Position numbers and translations under genes: made by a program. Positions 1 through 6,323 of a stretch of 7,215 nucleotides of DNA are shown here, in pieces. The stretch's first letter is position 1; every line of letters starts with the position of its first letter. The notes beneath the pieces were generated by a model, which was given only the letters and a program-made list of their open reading frames with translations, searched no databases and was not told where the DNA came from. Source of the DNA: Methanomassiliicoccales archaeon (GTDB lineage: Archaea; Thermoplasmatota; Thermoplasmata; Methanomassiliicoccales; UBA472); assembly GCA_013329565.1 (NCBI GenBank), contig DUJZ01000173.1, positions 1 to 7,215 on the forward strand, read 5' to 3'.

Positions 1-459
1 GTACCGTACAGCATCTCCTCCCCGCTGCTCTTCCACCTGCTGGATATGCAATTCAAGCGGGCGGTGATCATGGTCCAGAGGGAGTTCGCCGAGCGCATGG
101 CCGCTCCCGCCGGCGACGATGAGTATTCACGCCTTTCCGTCAACGTGTTCTACCGGGCCGAATGCAAGCTGCTGGAGAACGTCCCCCGCTCCCGGTTCTG
201 GCCGGAGCCGGAGGTGGACTCCACGGTGGTCCTGCTGACCCCCCGACCTGCTCCATTCCCGCTGCGGGACGAGAAGCACTTCCTGAAACTGGTGGACGTG
301 CTCTTCCAGCAGAGAAGGAAGAAGATCGGCACGGTGCTCAAGCAGAAGCGCATGCTTCCAGAGGGTAGGGAGAGAATCCCATATCTGGACGAGAGGGTGG
401 AGCGGCTGACCCCGGCGCAGATAGCCGAGCTTTCCGACGCTCTCCTAGGGCCGCGATAA
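1..459 (+). CDS. ksgA: 16S rRNA (adenine(1518)-N6/adenine(1519)-N6)-dimethyltransferase KsgA/Dim1, 3' part
   Basis: KsgA/Dim1 uses S-adenosylmethionine to dimethylate two adjacent adenines in the helix-45 loop of small-subunit rRNA late in ribosome assembly. The gene enters from the left edge in frame 1. The first codons read VPYSISSPLLFHLL, which matches the family's N-L-P-Y motif IV (catalytic, substrate adenine site) with the Asn just outside the window. Further family signatures follow: YSRLSV, then FWPEPEVDSTVV, then a C-terminal FQQRRKK segment equivalent to the F-x-QRRK element of the rRNA-binding domain. About 152 codons are present. Against a usual length near 260-270 residues, the first ~100 or more residues with the SAM-binding Rossmann motifs are missing only because the window cuts them off. 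The internal ATG at 46 is not the real start, since conserved motif IV lies upstream of it. It ends in TAA, 29 bases before the next gene. Confidence 0.93.
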   Translation, partial: VPYSISSPLLFHLLDMQFKRAVIMVQREFAERMAAPAGDDEYSRLSVNVFYRAECKLLENVPRSRFWPEPEVDSTVVLLTPRPAPFPLRDEKHFLKLVDVLFQQRRKKIGTVLKQKRMLPEGRERIPYLDERVERLTPAQIAELSDALLGPR

Positions 460-466
460 AGGGCAT

Positions 467-475
467 CTTAATTAT
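467..475 (+). promoter_or_regulatory. TATA-like box upstream of the DUF169 gene
   Basis: The AT-only run TTAATTAT sits in the short GC-rich gap after ksgA. Archaeal TATA boxes are centred about 26 bases before the transcription start, which would put initiation near 497. That fits a very short leader for a start at the second ATG (507) better than one at 489. The call rests only on composition and spacing. Confidence 0.35.
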
Positions 476-488
476 CCTCCCGGCCGAT

Positions 489-1280
489 ATGTTGTTCGAG
501 GAGACCATGAAAGGCAGCGTCAAGGTCGATATTCCGGGCATCGGAAGAGCGCTGAAGGATGCTGGGCATCTGAAGCTTGAACCACTATGCGTTTATGAGA
601 GCGATGTACGGCCGATCAAAGGCAAGCCGTTCGGAGAGGTGGACAGGTGCATCGCCAAGGCGGTGCTCATGTGCGCCCAAGGTCTGGAGTCATTGCTCTA
701 CGTCGGTCACGACGCCCGTTCCGGCCTATGTCCAGGCGGGCAATCCTGGGTGGGATTGACCGAGGTGGCCGAGGGCCTGAAGTACTTCATCTCCACCGGC
801 TCTCCCTCCTTCCGCCACGGGGAGGCGGAGTTCCTCAAACGCGATCCGGAGACGGTCACCCGGAGCAAGGCCTTCGTTGGAAGGATACGGCCGCCGGAGA
901 ACTATCTGTGCCTGACGCCCTGCGACAGGTACCAGGAAGATGATGGCGTACCGAGGGCGATACTGCTCTTCGCCGAGGCCGAGCAGCTCCGGAACCTTCT
1001 CACGTTGCACCATTTCGGCACGACGGACGTTTTCACCTCCACCAGCGCCCCCTGGGGGCCCAGCTGCACTTCCTTCCTGACCTATCCGGCCGGGCTGGCC
1101 TCCAACTGCCCGGACCAGGCGCTGATCATCGGACCGGTGGACCCCACTGGCAACAGCTGGATGCCGCCGAACCTGATGTCCCTGGGTCTGAAGGTCAAGG
1201 ACGCCGAGAGGATGGTGGGGGACCTCCCTTCCTCCTTCCTGACAAAGCGCTCCCAGGTGGCATTCCCGGACGGTCGCTGA
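489..1280 (+). CDS. DUF169 family protein (function unknown)
   Basis: A 263-residue protein that I recognise as DUF169 (COG2043-like), a family found in many archaea and anaerobic bacteria with no established biochemical role. Visible family traits are the CPGG motif at residues 81-84 followed by a GL-rich helix (residues 89-97), an FAEAEQLRNLL helix near 161-171, and a PSCTSF segment with Cys193. There are eight cysteines (34, 54, 62, 81, 141, 145, 193, 207), which would suit metal or cofactor binding, but that is inference. No signal peptide or membrane segment is apparent, so it is probably cytoplasmic. The start is uncertain. ATG 489 gives the longest frame, but ATG 507 is preceded by GAGGAG at 498-503 and fits the upstream TATA-like box better, giving 257 residues. 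Neighbours are translation and replication genes, which does not reveal its job. Confidence 0.85.
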   Translation: MLFEETMKGSVKVDIPGIGRALKDAGHLKLEPLCVYESDVRPIKGKPFGEVDRCIAKAVLMCAQGLESLLYVGHDARSGLCPGGQSWVGLTEVAEGLKYFISTGSPSFRHGEAEFLKRDPETVTRSKAFVGRIRPPENYLCLTPCDRYQEDDGVPRAILLFAEAEQLRNLLTLHHFGTTDVFTSTSAPWGPSCTSFLTYPAGLASNCPDQALIIGPVDPTGNSWMPPNLMSLGLKVKDAERMVGDLPSSFLTKRSQVAFPDGR

Positions 1281-1309
1281 GTCGGCCTTCGGCGGTCCTC
1301 GGGCAATCA

Positions 1310-1315
1310 TTTTAA
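1310..1315 (+). promoter_or_regulatory. TATA-like box upstream of the ygr210-type GTPase gene
   Basis: TTTTAA in the 67-base gap after the DUF169 gene is the only AT-rich patch there. Its centre would direct initiation near 1338, leaving a leader of about 10 bases before ATG 1348, which includes the purine-rich GGAGAG (1339-1344). If correct, the GTPase and polB share this promoter. Confidence 0.35.
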
Positions 1316-1347
1316 CTTCGACCACCTTATGGAGGGCCGGAGAGAAC

Positions 1348-2538
1348 ATGCTCATCGGGATAGTCGGCAAACCTAACGTTGGAAAGTCCACATTCTTCTC
1401 CGCCGCCACCATGGCCACCGCGGAGATAGCGAACTACCCCTTCACCACCATAAAGCCCAACAAGGGCATGGGCTACGTGCGTTCCAAGTGCCCTCACCTG
1501 GACTTCAACGTCAAGTGCAATCCTCGAAACTCGGCATGCGAGAACGGGGTGCGCCTGGTGCCGATAGAGCTTCTGGACGTGGCTGGACTGGTCCCGGAGG
1601 CCTGTCAGGGAAAGGGTTTGGGCAACCAGTTCCTGGACGACCTGCGCCAGGCGGACGCCTTCATCCACGTGGTCGACGCCAGCGGTTCTACCGATTGCGA
1701 AGGGAACGCCGTGAAACCTGGGACCCACGACCCGGTGGAGGACCTGCGGTTCCTGGAGAGGGAGATCAACCAGTGGATCAAGGGCATCATGATGAAGGGG
1801 TTCGACAAGTTCGCCCGCGGAGCGCACCTGGAGGGGCAGAAGATCGAGACGGTCATCCACGACCGGCTCACGGGGTTAGGCGTCACCGAACCGCAGGTGT
1901 CTTCGGCCCTCAGGTCCTCGGAGATGCCGCACAAGATCATTGACTGGAAGGACGAGGACCTCTACCGTCTGGCGGCGAACATAAGGATGATGAGCAAGCC
2001 CATGATCGTCGCCCTCAACAAGGCGGACGCGGCGGATCCCGAGATGATCAAGCGGCTGAGCGCGCTTGACGGATACATCACCGTCCCGACCTGTGCGGAG
2101 ACGGAGCTAGCGCTTCGTAGGGCGGCCAAGGCCGGGCTGGTCTCCTACGTACCGGGGGACAGGAGCTTCAAGGTCAACGACCCTTCCAGGCTCAATCCCG
2201 ATCAGAAGAAGGCCCTGGACTTCATGGCCCAGGTCATGTCCGATTACGACGGCACCGGCGTGCAGAAATGCCTGGAGACGGTGACCTACAATTTGCTCGA
2301 TCAGATCGTGGTGTATCCCGTGGAGGATGAAACGCACCTCACCGACCACGACGGCCGGGTGCTCCCGGATGCGTTCCTGCTCCGGAAAGGAAGCAACGCC
2401 AAGGACCTGGCGTACAAGGTCCACACCGACCTGGGCGATAATTTCATAAGGGCGATAAACGCCAGGACGCATCGCGTCGTCGGCCACGACCACCTGCTGG
2501 AGAACGAGGACGTGATGACCATAGTGGCCAAGAGGTAG
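1348..2538 (+). CDS. Ygr210/YchF-type translation-associated GTPase with TGS domain
   Basis: A 396-residue P-loop NTPase of the Obg/YchF superfamily, archaeal/eukaryotic Ygr210 branch, thought to act on ribosomes or translation factors in the cytoplasm. The nucleotide-binding motifs are intact: G1 GKPNVGKST (residues 7-15), the G2 region around NYPFTTIKPN, G3 DVAGL (77-81), G4 NKAD (224-227) and a G5-like TCAE (248-251). The canonical NKxD supports guanine specificity. Bacterial YchF/OLA1 proteins have an altered G4 and prefer ATP. The C-terminal ~75 residues, from Tyr323 with YPVED through DVMTIVAKR, match a TGS domain, and the central part is the helical insert of this family. Length is normal and no key residue is missing. 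ATG 1348 is chosen because motif G1 begins at residue 7 and purine-rich GGAGGG/GGAGAG lies just upstream. The stop is two bases before the polB start, so the two genes are very likely co-transcribed. Confidence 0.9.
   Translation: MLIGIVGKPNVGKSTFFSAATMATAEIANYPFTTIKPNKGMGYVRSKCPHLDFNVKCNPRNSACENGVRLVPIELLDVAGLVPEACQGKGLGNQFLDDLRQADAFIHVVDASGSTDCEGNAVKPGTHDPVEDLRFLEREINQWIKGIMMKGFDKFARGAHLEGQKIETVIHDRLTGLGVTEPQVSSALRSSEMPHKIIDWKDEDLYRLAANIRMMSKPMIVALNKADAADPEMIKRLSALDGYITVPTCAETELALRRAAKAGLVSYVPGDRSFKVNDPSRLNPDQKKALDFMAQVMSDYDGTGVQKCLETVTYNLLDQIVVYPVEDETHLTDHDGRVLPDAFLLRKGSNAKDLAYKVHTDLGDNFIRAINARTHRVVGHDHLLENEDVMTIVAKR
2532..2536 (+). promoter_or_regulatory. Shine-Dalgarno-like site for polB inside the end of the GTPase gene
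   Basis: GAGGT overlaps the last codons of the upstream GTPase gene and lies four bases before ATG 2541. Together with the two-base intergenic gap it supports translation of polB from a shared transcript and supports this ATG as the start. Confidence 0.45.
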
Positions 2539-2540
2539 AC

Positions 2541-4976
2541 ATGGGCGAATGGGACGTGCGGCTTCTCACAGCCTCCTATTCGAGAGGGGACAACGACAGC
2601 ATAGTGATCGAGCTGTTCGGCAAGACGCGGGACGGACGTTCTATCACCATGCGCAAGACCGGCTTCCGTCCCTATTTCCATGTGGCCGCCCCGCCGGAGG
2701 ACGTTCTTCCCTATGTCCAGGGCAAGGAGGATTTCCTGGGCATCGAGCCGATCGACCTCTTCCTGATCAACAAGGGCCGGGTCCAGAACTGCTCCAAGGT
2801 CATCATAAAGTTCCCCTGGGCCGTGCCGCAGTACCGCGGCGAGCTGAAGCGCCAGGGCATGGAGGTCTTCGCTGCTGACATTCCTTTCCATCACCGCTTC
2901 ATCTACGACAACGACCTCCCGGCCTGCTTCACCGCCCGCGGGGAGGAGATAAAGGGCGACTACACCACCGACCTGGTGGTCAACCTGCGCGGGTTCACCG
3001 AGATCCCGCCCTTCACCCCGAAGCTGAAGGTGATGAGCTTCGACATCGAGAACTCCATCACGGACGAGACGATCTACACCATCTGCTACGTCATCAAGGA
3101 CGAATCGGGAATTAGGGCCGGCGAGCCGATAGTTGGCACGGAAAAGGAGATGATCGAGAGGTTCACCGAGGTCATCCAGATGGAGGACCCCGACGTCATC
3201 ACCGGCTACAACATCGACGGCTACGACATCCCGTTCATAATGGAGCGGGCCAGGAAGTGTGGGATCGACGAGCTGAAGTGGGGCCGCGACCGCTCCAACC
3301 CCCGCCGGGTCATGAACAAGTTCTGGCGCTGCACCGGACGCCTCATAGCGGACGCCTGGTGGGCGGTCAAGATCGAGATCAAGCCCAAGCAGGAGACGCT
3401 GAACGCCGTCTCCAAATCGCTGCTGGGCGAAGAGAAGCTCGACGTGGACATGAAGATGAAGGTCGGGGAGGATTACGATCCCCGGGCCATCGACAAGGAG
3501 TGGCGGAACAATCGCGACAAGGTGCTGGCGTACTGCACGCGCGACGCCGAGCTTGCGCTGAAGATACTCGGCAAGGTCGGACGCATCCGGAAAGGGATGG
3601 ACCTGGCGGCGGTGTCCCGCATGCCGGTGGACGACGTTCTGAACTCCGGTTCCTCGCAGCTCATCGACGCCATCATGATCCGCGCCGCCGACCGTCACGT
3701 GCCGCAGGTGGCCGTGCCGCTCACCGGCAATTACGACGACGATGAGGAGAACGCCATCGAGGGCGGCTACGTCCACGAGATATCGCCGGGCGTGTATCAC
3801 TGGGTCTGCGTACTGGACTTCAAGTCCATGTACCCCAGCCTGATCATATCCAGGAACATCTGCTTCACCACCCGCGACGACCGGGGGACGATCGTTTCGC
3901 CTCTGGGCGTCCACTTCCTGAGCAAGGAGCAGCAGCCTGGGATATTGCCATCCATCCTGGCCGACCTGATGCGCCGCAGGGATGAGACCAAGTTACTGGC
4001 CAAGAAGGCCAAGGACCCCGAGGAGGCGCATTATTTCGACGGATTGCAGGGGGCGATCAAGGTCCTCATGAACTCCTTCTACGGGGTCTTCGCGTCCTCC
4101 TTCTACCGCTTCACCGACCGTTCCATCGGCGGCAGCATAACCGCCTTCGCCAGGGAGACCACCAAAGGGATAATCAAATCCCTGGGCGACGAAGGGGTGA
4201 ACGTGATCTATTCGGACACCGACTCCATCTTCGTCCAGTCGCCTCATGATGATCTGGAAGGCTCATTGGAGTTCGGAAAGGAGCTGGCCGCCCGCTTCTC
4301 CAAGGAGGGCGGTTCCCTGGAGTTCGAGAAGATCATGGAGCCGCTCTTCTCCCACGGCAAGAAGAAGCGCTACGTCGGCCGCATGGTCTGGCCGAAGGAG
4401 GAGCTGGTCATCCGCGGGTACGAAGTCCGACGCACGGACTCCTTCGACCTGCAGTCCGAATCTCTGATGACCGTTTTCGAGTTCATCATGGACGGGAAGA
4501 CGGACGACGCGGTGAAGGCCGCCCGCTCCTATGTCCAGGACACCCTGGCCGGGAAGGTCCCGCTGGAGAAGCTGGTCATCTCCAAGGGCTGCCGCAACTT
4601 CAAGGACTACGCCAATCCGGACGCCCAGGCCACGGTGCAGACGGCCAAGAAGCTCATGGAGATGGGATACGAGTTCGTTCCCGGGATGAAGGTGTCTTGG
4701 ATAGTCACCAACTTCCGCAGGAAGCCGCAGGAAGTTCAACCGTACATCTCCGGCCAGGAGTTCACCTACACCCCCGACTACCGTTATTACGCCGAACGCC
4801 TGGCCCAGACGCTCTCCCGCGCCACTGAGGTGTTCGGCTGGGGGGAGAAGGACCTCCTGAACGGGAACCAGCAGGCCAACCTCTTCGATTACGGTCCTGA
4901 AGAGGACCGACCGAAGATCAAGCTGGAGCAGGTCAAGAAGACCGACAAGAAGCTCTCCTTGGATGACTTCATGTAA
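2541..4976 (+). CDS. polB: Archaeal family-B DNA polymerase (DNA-dependent, with 3'-5' proofreading exonuclease)
   Basis: A complete 811-residue family-B polymerase for template-directed DNA synthesis and proofreading at the replication fork or in repair. Exonuclease motifs are intact: Exo I D168-I-E170, Exo II N224-IDGY-D229, Exo III Y331-CTR-D335. Polymerase motifs are also intact: motif A D426-FKSMYPS, motif B K507-VLMNSFYG, motif C YSDTDS (557-562, metal-binding D559 and D561), and the thumb-side KKKRY (607-611). The N-terminal domain resembles the uracil-sensing domain of euryarchaeal PolB. By eye, P44 in FRPY and V95 in WAVP align with Pfu P36 and V93. Two candidate sliding-clamp (PCNA) motifs lie at the C terminus: QANLFDYG starting at 778, and KLSLDDFM at the last eight residues. 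The second has Lys in place of the consensus Gln. Length is typical (about 775-850) and no intein is present. It follows the GTPase gene by two bases, and the AT-rich island starts immediately after its stop. Confidence 0.97.
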   Translation: MGEWDVRLLTASYSRGDNDSIVIELFGKTRDGRSITMRKTGFRPYFHVAAPPEDVLPYVQGKEDFLGIEPIDLFLINKGRVQNCSKVIIKFPWAVPQYRGELKRQGMEVFAADIPFHHRFIYDNDLPACFTARGEEIKGDYTTDLVVNLRGFTEIPPFTPKLKVMSFDIENSITDETIYTICYVIKDESGIRAGEPIVGTEKEMIERFTEVIQMEDPDVITGYNIDGYDIPFIMERARKCGIDELKWGRDRSNPRRVMNKFWRCTGRLIADAWWAVKIEIKPKQETLNAVSKSLLGEEKLDVDMKMKVGEDYDPRAIDKEWRNNRDKVLAYCTRDAELALKILGKVGRIRKGMDLAAVSRMPVDDVLNSGSSQLIDAIMIRAADRHVPQVAVPLTGNYDDDEENAIEGGYVHEISPGVYHWVCVLDFKSMYPSLIISRNICFTTRDDRGTIVSPLGVHFLSKEQQPGILPSILADLMRRRDETKLLAKKAKDPEEAHYFDGLQGAIKVLMNSFYGVFASSFYRFTDRSIGGSITAFARETTKGIIKSLGDEGVNVIYSDTDSIFVQSPHDDLEGSLEFGKELAARFSKEGGSLEFEKIMEPLFSHGKKKRYVGRMVWPKEELVIRGYEVRRTDSFDLQSESLMTVFEFIMDGKTDDAVKAARSYVQDTLAGKVPLEKLVISKGCRNFKDYANPDAQATVQTAKKLMEMGYEFVPGMKVSWIVTNFRRKPQEVQPYISGQEFTYTPDYRYYAERLAQTLSRATEVFGWGEKDLLNGNQQANLFDYGPEEDRPKIKLEQVKKTDKKLSLDDFM

Positions 4977-4979
4977 ATT

Positions 4980-5000
4980 ATTTATAAAATAATTATAAAT
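4980..5000. repeat. Perfect 8-bp inverted repeat, AT-only
   Basis: ATTTATAA (4980-4987) and its exact reverse complement TTATAAAT (4993-5000) flank a five-base spacer AATAA. It starts four bases after the polB stop. It could be a binding site, two divergently readable TATA-like boxes, or part of a weak transcript end. Because it is AT-only, a chance origin is quite possible. Confidence 0.6.
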
Positions 5001-5007
5001 CGAATAA

Positions 5008-5022
5008 TGTGATTTTATCACA
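5008..5022. repeat. Perfect 6-bp inverted repeat, candidate operator
   Basis: TGTGAT (5008-5013) and ATCACA (5017-5022) are exact reverse complements around TTT. The repeat lies immediately before the best TATA-like box for the RloA-type gene, where an archaeal repressor or activator could affect TBP/TFB access. A role as a small RNA hairpin in the polB 3' end is an alternative. Confidence 0.55.
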
Positions 5023-5024
5023 AA

Positions 5025-5032
5025 TTTATTTA
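5025..5032 (+). promoter_or_regulatory. TATA-like box for the RloA/RloB operon
   Basis: TTTATTTA is centred 29 bases before ATG 5058, which would place transcription initiation at or a few bases before the start codon. No Shine-Dalgarno-like purine run precedes that ATG, so the sequence fits a leaderless or nearly leaderless mRNA. Other TATA-like runs at 4981-4989 and 4992-5000 could also be used. Confidence 0.5.
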
Positions 5033-5057
5033 TCTAACGATCTCGTAAGTATCATTC

Positions 5058-6323
5058 ATGCTCCTCGAGTTCACCGTGGAGAACTTCAGGTCGTTCCGTG
5101 ATAAGACGACCCTCAGCATGCTTGCATCATCCGACAATAGCAGTCTGGACAATCTGACCAATGTCGAAACACTGAAGGGAAAACGAACTCTCAACAGTAC
5201 TGTCATCTACGGTGCCAATGCGTCTGGTAAATCCAATTTGGTCCTGGCGTTGACCATCATGAAAAATTTTGTGGTCAATTCCCACACCCATCAAAAAGGA
5301 ATAAGATTGAACCATCAACCATTTGCTTTCGATAAAAACAGCACGAATAAGCCCACTTCATTCAGCGTGATCTATGTACACGAGGGAATCCGGTACAATT
5401 ATTCAATGTCTTACGATAAGGAACGAATTGTAGCCGAAGAGTTATCTTATTATCCGAATGGCAGAATTTCAATGATATTCTCCAGGAAAGGGAACGAATT
5501 TACCTTCAATGTCGATCAAAAAGAGCAGGAGGTAATATCGCGCAGGACTTTGGAGAATGCTCTGTACTTATCGACCTCCGTTCAATTCAATTATTCAAGG
5601 AACATGCCAGCGTTCACTTGGTTCACCAAGGGTCTGGTCGCCCTTGACAATACCGACTCACCGGGCTTGATAAACAATGCTATAGAGTATATGAACCACA
5701 ATAAAAAGGCAAAAAAGCTGATGGTTCAAGCACTTCAGAGTGCGGATCTAGGCATCACTGGTGTAGAGGGCCGATTGAAGAAAGTATCACTTCAAAAGCT
5801 CTACAATAGTATCCCTCCACAATTACTGGCCGTTATGACTATGGTAGGGAATGAGGCCTTGCAGACAGACCTACGGTTCAAACACAGAGTCGTGAGTGCG
5901 GATGGGTCAGAGAGCGAAATCGATCTCCCTCACATATTCGAATCTGAAGGTACGCGCAAACTTTTCAGCATCATCGGCCAAATAATCGAAGTATTGCAGA
6001 CAGGAGGAACGCTGGTCGTTGATGAACTGGACACCAAACTACATCATGATATTAGCACGTGGCTGGTGGAGCTTTTTCATGATCCCGAACAAAATAAACA
6101 CGGTGCCCAATTGATATTCAACAGCCACAACCAGTTACTTCTGGATCAGTATCTATTCCGCCGCGATCAGATTTGGTTCACTGAGAAGGATCCAGAGACT
6201 GGGGCTTCCGAGCTATACTCTCTTGTAGAGTTTGGAGAGCGGAAGGACCGTGACATCCAGAAAGCCTATCAGCTTGGGCGATACGGGGCTATACCCGCCA
6301 TTGTCCCAGGCAAGGTGCTATGA
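5058..6323 (+). CDS. AAA15-family ATPase, RloA/AbiLi-like defence protein
   Basis: A 421-residue ABC/SMC-like ATPase of the COG1106 (AAA15) type that is typically paired with RloB. It begins MLLEFTVENFRSFRD, the usual first strand of this fold. Walker A is GANASGKS (52-59), an ABC-signature-like ESEGTRK lies at 295-301, Walker B is TLVVDELD with D322 and E323, and a switch/H-loop-like FNSHNQ lies at 354-359 with H357. The family's C-terminal GRYGAIPAI is at 407-415. Residues between about 70 and 290 form the variable insert expected to hold dimerisation or sensing parts. In such modules the ATPase is thought to sense infection and control a partner effector. This is family-based inference, since no function is shown here. 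It is clearly lower in GC than polB, a sign of transfer. It overlaps the next gene by four bases (ATGA), indicating translational coupling. All key ATPase residues are present. Confidence 0.88.
   Translation: MLLEFTVENFRSFRDKTTLSMLASSDNSSLDNLTNVETLKGKRTLNSTVIYGANASGKSNLVLALTIMKNFVVNSHTHQKGIRLNHQPFAFDKNSTNKPTSFSVIYVHEGIRYNYSMSYDKERIVAEELSYYPNGRISMIFSRKGNEFTFNVDQKEQEVISRRTLENALYLSTSVQFNYSRNMPAFTWFTKGLVALDNTDSPGLINNAIEYMNHNKKAKKLMVQALQSADLGITGVEGRLKKVSLQKLYNSIPPQLLAVMTMVGNEALQTDLRFKHRVVSADGSESEIDLPHIFESEGTRKLFSIIGQIIEVLQTGGTLVVDELDTKLHHDISTWLVELFHDPEQNKHGAQLIFNSHNQLLLDQYLFRRDQIWFTEKDPETGASELYSLVEFGERKDRDIQKAYQLGRYGAIPAIVPGKVL

Larger units (their letters stand above)
4977..5057. other. AT-rich spacer between polB and the defence cassette
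   Basis: This 81-base gap is strikingly AT-rich beside polB and marks the change from the GC-rich housekeeping block to the lower-GC cassette. It holds two perfect inverted repeats and several TATA-like stretches. It probably combines the 3' end of the polB transcript with the promoter of the downstream operon. I see no coding frame in it. Confidence 0.8.

Noticed and set aside
46..459. ATG 46 as the start of a small separate protein
   Set aside because: The conserved KsgA motif IV lies upstream in the same frame from base 1, so this is an internal Met of a gene cut by the window edge.
1281..1310. Small GC-rich hairpin (GCC-TTC-GGC) after the DUF169 gene as a terminator
   Set aside because: The stem is only about three base pairs and no T-run follows closely, so it is not supported.
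726..1418. Antisense frame (230 codons) opposite the DUF169 gene
   Set aside because: It overlaps DUF169 and the GTPase start and shows no domain. It is a shadow of GC-rich coding sequence.
2301..3914. Long antisense open frame (537 codons) on the - strand across the GTPase/polB junction
   Set aside because: It lies opposite two clearly recognisable genes with intact motifs. Its translation is a biased mix rich in V, D, L, R and H with no recognisable domain, as expected from the complement of GC-rich coding sequence.
4263..5021. Antisense open frame (252 codons) opposite the polB C-terminal half
   Set aside because: It mirrors polB codons, has no family motif and begins in the AT-rich spacer without a promoter or ribosome site that makes sense.
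5058..6323. The ATPase as RecF or an SMC/Rad50 repair protein
   Set aside because: There is no long coiled coil and no zinc hook, and the C-terminal GRYGAIPAI with a downstream RloB points to the AAA15/RloA group.
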